From Bacteroidaceae bacterium (GTDB lineage: Bacteria; Bacteroidota; Bacteroidia; Bacteroidales; Bacteroidaceae): 64,000 nucleotides of DNA. Below are positions 10,060 through 18,638 of this stretch, piece after piece (position 1 is the stretch's first letter; each line of letters opens with the position of its first letter). The stretch is from NCBI GenBank assembly GCA_900769765.1, contig CAAGHW010000005.1, positions 26,907-90,906 on the forward strand. Direction: 5' to 3'. Under the pieces are notes generated by a model. The model saw only the letters and a program-made list of their open reading frames with translations, had not been told where the DNA came from and made no database searches. The position numbers and the translations under genes were made by a program.

Positions 10060-12084
10060 ATGAAGAAATCAATCATCTGCATAGCTCTTGCCACTGCGCT
10101 TGGAGCATGCACAACAAACGGAAAAATGGAATCAAGACTATTGGCTAACATGGATACCGCCTACGCGCCCGGAACCGACTTTTTCGAGTATGCCACAGGC
10201 GGATGGAGAAAGGCAAATCCCCTCACCGACGAATATGCACGTTACGGACAGTTCGACGCTCTGCGCGAGAATAACCGCGAACAGTTGAAGGAGCTTGTCC
10301 TTGAGCAGGCTGCCAAGAAGAGCAAGCCAGGAAGCAACGCACAGAAGGTGGGCGACCTATATAACATGGTAATGGACAGCACACGCCGTAACAATGAAGG
10401 TGTTGCTCCAATCAAGCCTTTGATTGAGGAGATTGCATCACTAAAGGAGAGAAGCGAGGTTGCACTGCTGTTGGCAAAGAACTGCCGCACAGGCATTGGC
10501 GGAATGTTCGGCACCGGAATAGGCACCGACATCATGGACAGCGACAACAACCAGCTTGGCATTTACCAGGGTGGCATATCACTCCCCGAGAAGGAGTACT
10601 ACAGCGACAGCGACGAGGTGGCAGAGAACATACGTACCAAGTTCCGCGAGTATGTTGTGAATATGTTCAAGATATATGGTTTCAGCAAAGAGGATGCACA
10701 GAAGAATATGGAGGCTGTGATGAAGATTGAGACACGCATGGCAGAAAAGCATCTGAGCCGCGTGGAGCGTCGCAACCCAATCAACAGCTATCATAAAATG
10801 TCGTTCGACGAACTGAAGAAAGAGATTCCCGGATTCGATTGGGAGAGATTCTACAGCGCATTGGGCATCAACGGTATCGAGACCGTAAACCTTGCACACC
10901 CCGAAGCCATAAAGGAGGCTGTCGCAGTCATAAACGAAGTTCCGATGAATGAGCTTGTCGCATACCTGCAGTGGAGAGCGATGCGTTCTACATCGAACGA
11001 GTTGAGCGATGACATTGAAGCTGAGACATTTGCATTCTACGGCACAGTGATAAGCGGAAAGAAGGTGCAGCAGCCACGTTGGAAGCGCGCACTCGAAGCG
11101 GTGAACGGTGCTTTGGGTGACATCATCGGCGAGCTTTATGTCGAGAAGCACTTCCCCCCTGCAGCAAAGGAGCGCATGACGCAGCTTGTAAAGAACCTGC
11201 AGATTGCTTTGGGACAGCGCATAGATGCACAGGAGTGGATGAGCGATGTCACAAAAAAGGCTGCTCATGAAAAGCTGAATACATTTACCGTAAAGATAGG
11301 TTACCCCGACAAGTGGGACGATTACAGCAAGCTCACCATCGACCCTGCATTGAGTTACTACGAGAACTGCCGTAAGATGTCGGAGTTCGATTGGGACAAG
11401 CATGTAGAGGAGAAATGGGGCAAGCCCGTTGACCGCACAGAGTGGTTCATGACTCCGCAGACCGTAAACGCATACTACAACCCTACGACAAACGAGATTT
11501 GTTTCCCTGCCGGAATACTGCAATATCCGTTCTTTGACATGAACGAGGATGACGCATTCAACTACGGTGCCATAGGTGTAGTTATCGGCCACGAGATGAC
11601 TCACGGATTCGACGACCAGGGCCGTCAGTTCGACAAGGACGGTAACTTCGCGAACTGGTGGACCGACGAGGACAGTAAGAGCTTCAACGAGCGTACACAG
11701 GTTATCATAGACTTCTTCAACAAGATTGAGGTTCTGCCCGGACTCAACGCCAACGGACAGCTCACTGTGGGCGAGAACATCGCCGACCATGGTGGTCTAA
11801 CCATTGCAATGCAGGCATTCCAGAATGCCACAAAAGAGAATCCGCTGCCTGTAAAGGACGGCTTCACTCCCGAACAGCGTTTCTACCTCTCGTACTCTAA
11901 CGTATGGGCAGGACATATCCGCGACGAGGAGGCACGCAACCTGACAAAGAGCGACCCGCACTCGCTTTCACGTTGGAGAGTGAACGGAACCCTGCCACAC
12001 ATCGACGAGTGGTACACCGCATTCGGCATCACAGAGAAAGACCCTCTGTTTGTGCCAGCAGAAGAGAGATTGAGAATTTGGTAA
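10060..12084 (+). CDS. pepO: M13-family zinc metallopeptidase, lipoprotein (PepO/neprilysin-like)
   Basis: A 674-residue neprilysin-type endopeptidase. The first 17 residues are a lipoprotein signal ending in LGAC, so the protein is probably anchored to the periplasmic or outer-membrane face. The zinc site is HEMTH at residues 511-515 with ENIAD at 572-576 supplying the third ligand. NAYYNPTTNEICFPAGILQ precedes it, and the conserved C-terminal ending (DPLFVPAEERLRIW) is intact, where PFam M13 members usually end in CxxW-like. It cuts peptides of moderate size. It starts 7 bases after ABC-F and metA follows 12 bases later, so the genes are co-transcribed although their functions differ. Confidence 0.95.
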   Translation: MKKSIICIALATALGACTTNGKMESRLLANMDTAYAPGTDFFEYATGGWRKANPLTDEYARYGQFDALRENNREQLKELVLEQAAKKSKPGSNAQKVGDLYNMVMDSTRRNNEGVAPIKPLIEEIASLKERSEVALLLAKNCRTGIGGMFGTGIGTDIMDSDNNQLGIYQGGISLPEKEYYSDSDEVAENIRTKFREYVVNMFKIYGFSKEDAQKNMEAVMKIETRMAEKHLSRVERRNPINSYHKMSFDELKKEIPGFDWERFYSALGINGIETVNLAHPEAIKEAVAVINEVPMNELVAYLQWRAMRSTSNELSDDIEAETFAFYGTVISGKKVQQPRWKRALEAVNGALGDIIGELYVEKHFPPAAKERMTQLVKNLQIALGQRIDAQEWMSDVTKKAAHEKLNTFTVKIGYPDKWDDYSKLTIDPALSYYENCRKMSEFDWDKHVEEKWGKPVDRTEWFMTPQTVNAYYNPTTNEICFPAGILQYPFFDMNEDDAFNYGAIGVVIGHEMTHGFDDQGRQFDKDGNFANWWTDEDSKSFNERTQVIIDFFNKIEVLPGLNANGQLTVGENIADHGGLTIAMQAFQNATKENPLPVKDGFTPEQRFYLSYSNVWAGHIRDEEARNLTKSDPHSLSRWRVNGTLPHIDEWYTAFGITEKDPLFVPAEERLRIW

Positions 12085-12096
12085 TACATAAGAACA

Positions 12097-12972
12097 ATGC
12101 CAATAAAAGTACCTGCCGGATTACCGGCATTGCAGAACGTAATAGACGAAGGATGCATGGTGAAGGTGCTTGAAGCACCCACCAATCGCACCTTGCGTAT
12201 AGCCTTGCTGAACATTATGCCTATGAAGGAGACCACCGAGGCCGACTTCATACGCCTGCTTGCGACATCGGACGAAGAGATTGAGCTAACATTGCTCAAG
12301 CTCGACACCCACACGCCAAAGCATGCAAGCCCCGAACACATGAGCCGTTACTACACATCGTTCAACGATGTAAGGAACAGCCGTTTCGACGGACTTATAA
12401 TAACAGGCGCACCCATCGAGAAGATTGAGTACGAAGAGGTGACATACTGGCCCGAGCTATGCGGAATTTTCGAATGGGCAAGAAAGAATGTGACATCCAC
12501 GCTTTATATATGCTGGGCTGCACAGGCTGGAGTGTATCAGAAGTTCGGAATACAGAAATACCTGCTCCCGGCAAAGATGTTCGGCATATTCCCACACACC
12601 ATTGCCAAGCCCGAGATGCCGTTGTTCAAGGGCATGGACGATGTCATATATGTTCCTCACAGCCGCCACACCGAACTGCACCGCGAGGATATAGTTGCAG
12701 AGAGCAGACTTGAACTGCTGTCGGAGTCGGAGCTGTCGGGAGTGTACATAATGCAAGAAAAAGGAACAAAGGATTTCTTTATTACAGGACACTCCGAGTA
12801 TGCCCTATACACCCTTGACGGCGAGTATAAGCGCGATGTGGCAAAGGGATTGCCCATTGAGTTGCCGTTGAACTACTACCGCGACGACAACCCTGCCAAC
12901 GAGCCTGTAAACCGCTGGCAGGCAACAGCAAGACTGCTTTTTGGCAATTGGCTGAAATATTATTGTAAATAA
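12097..12972 (+). CDS. metA: Homoserine O-acyltransferase MetA (probably acetyl-CoA using)
   Basis: MetA transfers an acyl group to homoserine, the first committed step of methionine synthesis. The 291-residue protein matches the family from the first residues (MPIKVPAGLPA) to the end. The catalytic cysteine is C139 in TSTLYICWAAQAG, and the catalytic histidine is in FITGHSEY. The residue after GAPI is Glu108, at the place of Gly111 in the E. coli enzyme; in this family glutamate there goes with acetyl-CoA and glycine with succinyl-CoA. The product is therefore likely O-acetylhomoserine in spite of the usual name succinyltransferase. No SAM riboswitch is present: only 12 bases separate it from the peptidase gene. 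Confidence 0.95.
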   Translation: MPIKVPAGLPALQNVIDEGCMVKVLEAPTNRTLRIALLNIMPMKETTEADFIRLLATSDEEIELTLLKLDTHTPKHASPEHMSRYYTSFNDVRNSRFDGLIITGAPIEKIEYEEVTYWPELCGIFEWARKNVTSTLYICWAAQAGVYQKFGIQKYLLPAKMFGIFPHTIAKPEMPLFKGMDDVIYVPHSRHTELHREDIVAESRLELLSESELSGVYIMQEKGTKDFFITGHSEYALYTLDGEYKRDVAKGLPIELPLNYYRDDNPANEPVNRWQATARLLFGNWLKYYCK

Positions 12973-12984
12973 TTCATATCCGTT

Positions 12985-13716
12985 ATGAGCAAGACATTTT
13001 CAAAAGACTATACCATCACCTGCTACGAGGCAGACGCGAACCAGCTTATGCGTCCTACAGCCATGCTCGACCTTATGCAGGAAGCTGCAAACGTCAACGC
13101 ATCGACATTGGGATTCGGTTACGACGAGATGATGAACAGCAACATTGCATGGGTGCTTTCACGCATACATGTAAAGTTCAACAGCACACCCAGATGGCGC
13201 GACGAGGTAAACCTCAAGACATGGCACAAAGGTGTATCGAAACTCTTTTATCTGCGTGATTTCATTTTGAGCGACAAAGAGGGCAACCCGATGGTGCTTG
13301 CTACGACATCGTGGCTCATCATTGACATGAACACACGCCGCCTGGTGCGCAACAGCGACCTCGCTTTGAGCGACACAGCAATGCACGCCATCGAGACACC
13401 TGCCGACAAGGTTGTTGTTCCTGTCGACATTGAGCCGGAGCTTGTAAGAAAGCACCCTGTAACGTGGTCGGAGATTGACACCAACGGACACGTGAACAAT
13501 GTAAAATATGCTGTTTGGGCACTTGACGCCGTAAAGCTCGAGGATATCAAGAAGAGACCTTTGAAGGAGCTGCTCATCAACTACGATGCCGAGGTGATGC
13601 CGGGCGATGTGGTAAAGATTTCACGCGTGCGCCAAGAGACCGAAGAGGGCATTGTGTATTACATCACAGGAAAAGTATCGGACAAACAGAATTTCAGCGT
13701 GAAACTAGCATTCTGA
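12985..13716 (+). CDS. Acyl-ACP thioesterase (FatA/TE14 family)
   Basis: A 243-residue double hot-dog thioesterase of the plant FatA/FatB type, which releases free fatty acids from acyl carrier protein. The first hot-dog half has the conserved MLDLMQEAANVNASTLGFGY and the second has the active-site stretch VTWSEIDTNGHVNNVKY, where Asp, Asn and His (D-x-N-x-HVN) form the catalytic set of the family. Such enzymes are widespread in gut Bacteroidota and Firmicutes. It is 12 bases after metA and 7 bases before the CotH gene in the same transcript. Chain-length preference cannot be read from sequence. Confidence 0.9.
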   Translation: MSKTFSKDYTITCYEADANQLMRPTAMLDLMQEAANVNASTLGFGYDEMMNSNIAWVLSRIHVKFNSTPRWRDEVNLKTWHKGVSKLFYLRDFILSDKEGNPMVLATTSWLIIDMNTRRLVRNSDLALSDTAMHAIETPADKVVVPVDIEPELVRKHPVTWSEIDTNGHVNNVKYAVWALDAVKLEDIKKRPLKELLINYDAEVMPGDVVKISRVRQETEEGIVYYITGKVSDKQNFSVKLAF

Positions 13717-13723
13717 CATACAG

Positions 13724-15769
13724 ATGAAAATACCGGCCCATTACATCAACACAGTGAAGGTATATTCGATAAAACGGATATATCTTTCACTTATATTCAT
13801 GCTTTTATCAAGTACAATACAGATAAAAGCCGAAGTCTTTGACATTTTCAAGGAGCCATGTCTGTTTGTTTATCTCACCGATGGAGGAGTTGATGCCTAT
13901 CCTTTAAACACTATTGAAGGAAAATACTACACTGACGGTGACAGCACTTATATCAAACTATTGTCGGGTAATGTTGTAAGATATCACACTGATGAGTACT
14001 TATATATAGACACCGAGATTCCGATATTGCCTTATATGACATCATATAAGTTCAATAACAAATACAACCCCAACCTGAACAAGGATGTCGGAGCGACAAT
14101 AACAGACGGAAATATAAATGTCAGACTCAATGCCATAGGAAAGAGTCTTACAGCAAGTTTTCAATTAAGCGATGATGATGCCATTGCGTATATCGGAAAT
14201 GATTTGCAAACGAGCAAAGAGAGCCGCAACCGCTTTGACCGGACTATAAGATACACTATTACATACCCGAACTACAATGTAGTATCGGGAACGGAGAAGA
14301 AACCGTTCGGACGTATATACAGCGTAGAGACAGAGTGGCTGACAGACAACAGCAAGGTTGCACGTATGGACATCAATATCGAAAATGGATATAGTGTCGT
14401 AAGCAAGAACTACTATCTTAATGCAGATGTGAGTATAACCGGCTATGGTGTATATAACGATTTCAGACAGGCTGTACAAATCAAAGGACGAGGTAATAAT
14501 TCCTGGAATTACAAGAAGAAATCATACAGACTAAAATTTGCCCAAAAAGAAAAGCCTTTTGGACTTACAAAAGGAAAGAGTTGGGTGTTACTTGCCAACC
14601 CACATGACGGTTCACTGATGGTAAATGCCGTAGCAATGAAGATAGGACAACTCTGCGAAGCAAAATACACCAACCATATTATTCCTGTAGAGCTTTATAT
14701 CAATGGGGAATATCAGGGCAGCTACATATTCACCGAACATGTAGGTCTCAGCAACAATAGTGTCGATGTTGATGAGGAAATTGGCTATATGCTTGAGCTT
14801 GACAGCTATTACGACGAAGATTTCAAATTCCGTTCAGCCTATAGCGACCTGCCTGTAAATATCAAAGAGCCCGATCTTCTGGAAAATGAAAAAAGCACAG
14901 TAAGTTCTTCGTTGTTGGAATCAATGCTTAACGACAACTGCCTGAATACCATACCGTCACAGAAGTTCCCAAATTCATCACCCATAGGAACAATAATATC
15001 CAACTATAACGCAAAAAATGAAAAGTTCAATGTCATAAAAGAGCAATTCAACAGACTCGACAGCGTTGTATGCTGCAATGGAGACCTGAGTAAAGTCCTG
15101 GATCTTGATGCGGCAGCACGCTATTTCCTGGTAATTGATTTGACATTGAACAGTGAGATTTTGCATCCCAAAAGTACTTTCCTGTGGAAAGCAGACATCA
15201 GCTCCAAAGACTCAAAATTCATTTTTGGACCGATATGGGATTTTGACTATGCATTCGGATATTCCGGCAAGACATATTTTATCAATGCAAGCAGGAATAC
15301 CTTTCCTCTTAACGACAATTCCCCCGGCGGAAGGTTCTTTAAAGCACTGAGGAAGAACAGGGAGTTCCAAAGACATTATTATAAAGTGTGGTGTGAATTT
15401 GTAGAAAAGGATTGCATCAAAGAGGTTATGGAATATATGCAGGACTACTATGAATTTGTCAAAGATTCATACAGCAACAATGCCGAAAAATGGGGTGACA
15501 ACACCGACTACGGCAACCATATCCCAGTGATGCAGGAGTGGATAAAAGGAAGACACGACTACATTGTAAAGAATCTAACAGAATATGATATTACAGACCT
15601 TATAAACAATCCACAGGAAAAAATCGGCGACGATAGAGAGAATTACACATTCCGACAGGATACAGATATCATTTATACAGTTTACGGGGAACGTGTCACA
15701 AACACTGAGAATCTACGACAAGGCATATATATCATCAATGGCAAGAAAGTGTTTATAAAAAAGTATTGA
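13724..15769 (+). CDS. Secreted CotH-kinase-family protein
   Basis: A 681-residue exported protein. A signal peptide is visible (basic YSIKR, hydrophobic IYLSLIFMLLSS, then Ala before Glu). The CotH domain starts near residue 245 with the core QIKGRGNNSWNYKKKSYRLK, followed by KSWVLLANPHDGSLMVN, ELYINGEYQGSYIFTEHV and the late GPIWDFDYAFGYSG. In Bacillus, CotH phosphorylates spore-coat protein; in Bacteroidota the substrate is unknown, perhaps other surface proteins. The C-terminus ends with a tail (YTVYGERV, then GIYIINGKKVFIKK) like those of two other secreted proteins here. Base composition is visibly more AT-rich than in the genes before it. The gene follows the thioesterase by 7 bases. 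Confidence 0.88.
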   Translation: MKIPAHYINTVKVYSIKRIYLSLIFMLLSSTIQIKAEVFDIFKEPCLFVYLTDGGVDAYPLNTIEGKYYTDGDSTYIKLLSGNVVRYHTDEYLYIDTEIPILPYMTSYKFNNKYNPNLNKDVGATITDGNINVRLNAIGKSLTASFQLSDDDAIAYIGNDLQTSKESRNRFDRTIRYTITYPNYNVVSGTEKKPFGRIYSVETEWLTDNSKVARMDINIENGYSVVSKNYYLNADVSITGYGVYNDFRQAVQIKGRGNNSWNYKKKSYRLKFAQKEKPFGLTKGKSWVLLANPHDGSLMVNAVAMKIGQLCEAKYTNHIIPVELYINGEYQGSYIFTEHVGLSNNSVDVDEEIGYMLELDSYYDEDFKFRSAYSDLPVNIKEPDLLENEKSTVSSSLLESMLNDNCLNTIPSQKFPNSSPIGTIISNYNAKNEKFNVIKEQFNRLDSVVCCNGDLSKVLDLDAAARYFLVIDLTLNSEILHPKSTFLWKADISSKDSKFIFGPIWDFDYAFGYSGKTYFINASRNTFPLNDNSPGGRFFKALRKNREFQRHYYKVWCEFVEKDCIKEVMEYMQDYYEFVKDSYSNNAEKWGDNTDYGNHIPVMQEWIKGRHDYIVKNLTEYDITDLINNPQEKIGDDRENYTFRQDTDIIYTVYGERVTNTENLRQGIYIINGKKVFIKKY

Positions 15770-15780
15770 AACATATAATT

Positions 15781-16308
15781 ATGAAGAAGTTCATCATACT
15801 GCTTATTATAGCAATATCATTGTCGGTCACAACAGCTGACGCACAGAAAAAAGGCGACACCTATGCCGGCGGAAACCTGAAATTCGCTCTCTCGACATCG
15901 GGTTCGAATGGATATATGAATACAGGAACATATTTCAGCATCGCGCCCGAAATAGGACATTTCATTACCGACAAGGTAAAGATTGGTGGGGAGATAAGCT
16001 ACGAGGTATCATCGAATGCACACGTAGTTGCCCTGATGCCCAATATAGCATATTACCAACCTGTCATAAGAAACCTATATTACACACCACAATTGAATAT
16101 TGGCGGAGGTGTTGGCATATACTCGGGTTATGTCGCAGGAATATTTACACTAACATTAAATATTGCGTCGTTCGAATACAGACCAACAGAAAGACTTGGT
16201 ATCGCAATGGGCCTGGTAAACCTCAACTATAACCTTATTGATAAGACAAAAAGCATAAACTTCAATGTCCTATATTCACCTTCGGTAAGTTTCAGATGCT
16301 ATTTCTAA
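15781..16308 (+). CDS. Small outer-membrane beta-barrel protein
   Basis: A 175-residue protein with a signal peptide (MKKFIILLIIAISLSVTTADA, cleaved before QKK) and alternating hydrophobic strands ending in an aromatic residue (PSVSFRCYF), the classic end of an outer-membrane barrel. Strand-like stretches include FSIAPEIGHFITDKVKIGG, YYTPQLNIGGGVGIYSGY and RLGIAMGLVNLNYNL. It is short, so an eight-strand barrel is likely. An upstream TTG at 15766 would add five residues, but the ATG at 15781 starts the signal peptide properly. It lies 11 bases after the CotH gene, and the pair may be a secreted protein and its membrane partner; that is inference. Confidence 0.8.
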   Translation: MKKFIILLIIAISLSVTTADAQKKGDTYAGGNLKFALSTSGSNGYMNTGTYFSIAPEIGHFITDKVKIGGEISYEVSSNAHVVALMPNIAYYQPVIRNLYYTPQLNIGGGVGIYSGYVAGIFTLTLNIASFEYRPTERLGIAMGLVNLNYNLIDKTKSINFNVLYSPSVSFRCYF

Positions 16309-16347
16309 AAATATATTGGAAATTCCAAGCAAAATAGGTTCACCGAC

Positions 16348-16391
16348 TATACGAATAATGGCACGCAAGCTTGCGTGCCATTATTCGTATA
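16348..16391. terminator. 44-base perfect palindrome between convergent genes
   Basis: Arms 16348-16369 and 16370-16391 are exact reverse complements with no loop, centred on the HindIII-like AAGCTT. It lies 39 bases after the outer-membrane protein stop and 1 base before the methyltransferase stop, so it can end transcription from both sides. Confidence 0.8.
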
Positions 16392-16392
16392 A

Positions 16393-17070
16393 TTACCATA
16401 TAAACGGGATAATCTTGTATTTCACTCTGCTGCAATAATCGGCATATCCGTTGAGTCCTTCTAACAGGATAGCCTCTTCGTTCCTTATCCTTTTTGCGAT
16501 GAGCGGTATATATGCCAGCATTATCACAAACGAGGGCAGTGAGCCAAGCACAAGTGGCATTGAGAGAAACATCAATACCGTTGCCGAATACATTGGATGT
16601 CGCACCATGCCGTAAAGCCCTGTGTCGATGACCTTCTGATTCTCTTGCACGCCGATTGTACGTGAGAGATATGCATTCTCGCGCAACACCTCGGCATACA
16701 TTATATACGACAGCAGGAACACCGCCACCGCACTCCACACAGCCCATGAAGGCATCACTGTCCAAGAGTATCGGAAATTGAGCCCGGCAACGACAAATGC
16801 CGCGATGAACATCACTCCGCTGAGTGCCACGACGCTTTTTTGTTCAGCCTCCTTTTCCTTGGCATCAAGGCGTTTCTCCAACAGCTGGGGCGAACGGAAC
16901 AGCATCACCACTCCTGCGATGAACATAGGCACAAACAACACTGCAACCAACAACCAACCGCAAGGATAATGCAATGTGCCTGCCGGCAGAAACAACAACA
17001 ACCCTACAAGCACAAGCCCCAAAAGAAACCTGATGCTTGCCGATGCCATAAGTTTTTTTCTTGCTTGCAT
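16393..17070 (-). CDS. Isoprenylcysteine carboxyl methyltransferase-like integral membrane protein
   Basis: A 225-residue protein with five or so membrane helices and the C-terminal ICMT/PEMT signature: GLYGMVRHPMYSATVLMF followed by RIRNEEAILLE and then YADYCSRVKYKIIPFIW. The family methylates lipid-like or prenyl acceptors with S-adenosylmethionine; bacterial members have mostly unknown substrates. It is the last gene of the minus-strand row starting with the ABC ATPase and lies 3 bases after the rhodanese gene. The stop codon abuts a 44-base palindrome. Confidence 0.85.
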   Translation of the reverse strand: MQARKKLMASASIRFLLGLVLVGLLLFLPAGTLHYPCGWLLVAVLFVPMFIAGVVMLFRSPQLLEKRLDAKEKEAEQKSVVALSGVMFIAAFVVAGLNFRYSWTVMPSWAVWSAVAVFLLSYIMYAEVLRENAYLSRTIGVQENQKVIDTGLYGMVRHPMYSATVLMFLSMPLVLGSLPSFVIMLAYIPLIAKRIRNEEAILLEGLNGYADYCSRVKYKIIPFIW

Positions 17071-17073
17071 TGT

Positions 17074-17469
17074 TTACTCTTCAGATAATGATTCAACCCA
17101 CTCGTTGTAGCCGCCTTTCAGGTCAACGACATTTTTGAAAAAGACTTTTTCAAGAACCCAACCTGCATTTTCACTACGCCTTCCACTACGGCAGTAGAGA
17201 GCCACAGGACGTTCCGGGTCGAGCGTTGCGACAAGTTCTTCATGTCCTTTGAGAACATCTATGTTTATACTGCCCGGAATGTGACCGGCATTGTACTCCT
17301 CTGCGGTGCGCACATCCACGAGCTGCACATCGGGGGCGACAATAATCTCCTTGAATTCGGCAACATCGACTCTTCTGAAATTGCCTCCTGTGTGACTGAC
17401 ACTACACTGCATACATGAATTCATAACTATAAGCGCAAACAGCAACAATGGAAACATTAGTTTCTTCAT
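17074..17469 (-). CDS. Rhodanese-domain lipoprotein
   Basis: A 131-residue periplasmic lipoprotein. The signal ends in the lipobox VMNSC (Cys19). A single rhodanese domain follows, with LVDVRTAEEYNAGHIPGSIN and the active-site loop CRSGRRS, whose cysteine carries the persulfide sulfur, and GGYNEWVE at the end. It may act in sulfur relay or redox repair outside the cytoplasm. A GTG at 17475 would add two residues; the ATG at 17469 is chosen because it starts the signal peptide and lies two bases past the GntR stop. Confidence 0.9.
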   Translation of the reverse strand: MKKLMFPLLLFALIVMNSCMQCSVSHTGGNFRRVDVAEFKEIIVAPDVQLVDVRTAEEYNAGHIPGSINIDVLKGHEELVATLDPERPVALYCRSGRRSENAGWVLEKVFFKNVVDLKGGYNEWVESLSEE

Positions 17470-17471
17470 AA

Positions 17472-17816
17472 TCACAACAATTTTAAAAGTTCCTCTTTTG
17501 TTATTCCGAGCATCTCAGCCTTTGCCTTGAACTGTGGCAGCTCGTCGGAAATGAATTCTCTCTTCATATTCTCCTTGATACGCGCAACGGCACCATCCTT
17601 GACAAAATAGCCCAAGCCGCGCTTGTTGTATATTATCTCTTGCGCTTCGAGAAGCTGATAGGAGCGTACTATGGTGTTGGGGTTGACCCCCACCATCGCG
17701 CCCATCTCGCGTACCGAGGGAATGCGCTCCTCTTCGCGCCAATCGCCACGCAGGATTTTCTCCTGCATCAAATCGACGTTCTGAAGATATATAGGTTTAT
17801 GTTCGCTATACTCCAT
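17472..17816 (-). CDS. GntR-family transcription repressor, YtrA subfamily
   Basis: A 114-residue regulator with an N-terminal winged helix (IPSVREMGAMVGVNPNTIVR, then YQLLEAQEIIYNKRGLGYFV) and a short helical tail of about 40 residues. The lack of a large ligand domain is what defines the YtrA branch of GntR proteins, which usually control neighbouring ABC transporters. Here the ATPase and permease genes are directly upstream (12-base gap to the permease), and the promoter of the row carries AGTGTA and TACACT 12 bases apart, close to the site reported for Bacillus YtrA. Autorepression is the likely control. Confidence 0.9.
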   Translation of the reverse strand: MEYSEHKPIYLQNVDLMQEKILRGDWREEERIPSVREMGAMVGVNPNTIVRSYQLLEAQEIIYNKRGLGYFVKDGAVARIKENMKREFISDELPQFKAKAEMLGITKEELLKLL

Positions 17817-17828
17817 AATATACGTTCT

Positions 17829-18632
17829 TTAATAGTTCACTTTCTTGATGCGGAAATAGGTTATCGCAAGATAGAGGAAACCTAACAGCAAAGCGGCGAT
17901 TCTCCAGAAAACAAGCCAGAATCTTATAAATCCTTCCTCGCTTTCGAAACAATCACGTAGAGTATTCCAGACTCTATCGATAAATTCCATATCGAATATC
18001 ATTGTAATAAATATAACCGAGACAAAAGCCAAAGCCATATTGAAAAGTATAGTCTTCATAACCTTGTTCTTGCGGAAAATGACATTGAACATCATCGCAT
18101 AGAATATAGGCACTTCTGTTGACAGAAAACTATCCAACAATGGCAAACCAAATTCGCCTATATCGCCATTGTTCAAAGTAACAGTCCCCCAACTATCGGC
18201 AAACGGATTATAGATATCAAGCTGCATGAATGAACCGATGCCTGCTTGTGATAACAGCCATAGCAATATATCGGTTGCCTCAAGCACAGCGTATGAAAGC
18301 AACTGCACTACAACCACGCAAATCACAATCATCGACAACAGTTTCTCGAGAGTGCTTGCCGGTATCATTGCATATATATATCCCTTCTTGCGGTTGTTGA
18401 CATCCTTATATACGATAAAGGGACTGAGTGTCACTGCCAGAGTAAAAAGAAATTGTACAAGAGGGGCTCTGCTATCTTCCCACATGTCAGAATCCATAGT
18501 AACCGACAGCATCCACATGGCAAATATGATACTTGCAAAAATAAGGAGTGACTTGAAGAAGCGTGGCATATAATTCACCACCTCGAACTGCACAAGTTTA
18601 CCGAAACGCTTTATATCAAATACTTCATTCAT
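17829..18632 (-). CDS. ABC transporter permease (ABC-2-like)
   Basis: A 267-residue membrane protein with six likely helices, among them FFKSLLIFASIIFAMWMLSV, PLVQFLFTLAVTLSPFIVYK, MIVICVVVVQLLSYAVLEA and FWRIAALLLGFLYLAITYF. The loop MIPASTLEKLLS between helices 2 and 3 is typical for the ABC-2 exporter permeases found in YtrA/BcrB-type systems. It lies 6 bases after its ATPase. The transported substance is unknown; relatives respond to cell-wall antibiotics in Bacillus, which is only a hint here. Confidence 0.85.
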   Translation of the reverse strand: MNEVFDIKRFGKLVQFEVVNYMPRFFKSLLIFASIIFAMWMLSVTMDSDMWEDSRAPLVQFLFTLAVTLSPFIVYKDVNNRKKGYIYAMIPASTLEKLLSMIVICVVVVQLLSYAVLEATDILLWLLSQAGIGSFMQLDIYNPFADSWGTVTLNNGDIGEFGLPLLDSFLSTEVPIFYAMMFNVIFRKNKVMKTILFNMALAFVSVIFITMIFDMEFIDRVWNTLRDCFESEEGFIRFWLVFWRIAALLLGFLYLAITYFRIKKVNY

Positions 18633-18638
18633 GGCATT

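Noticed and set aside
10579..11790. A 403-codon frame antisense to the M13 peptidase
   Set aside because: Same reasons: mirror of a conserved gene, no domain, no promoter.
12085..12096. SAM riboswitch before metA
   Set aside because: The gap is 12 bases; metA is inside an operon.
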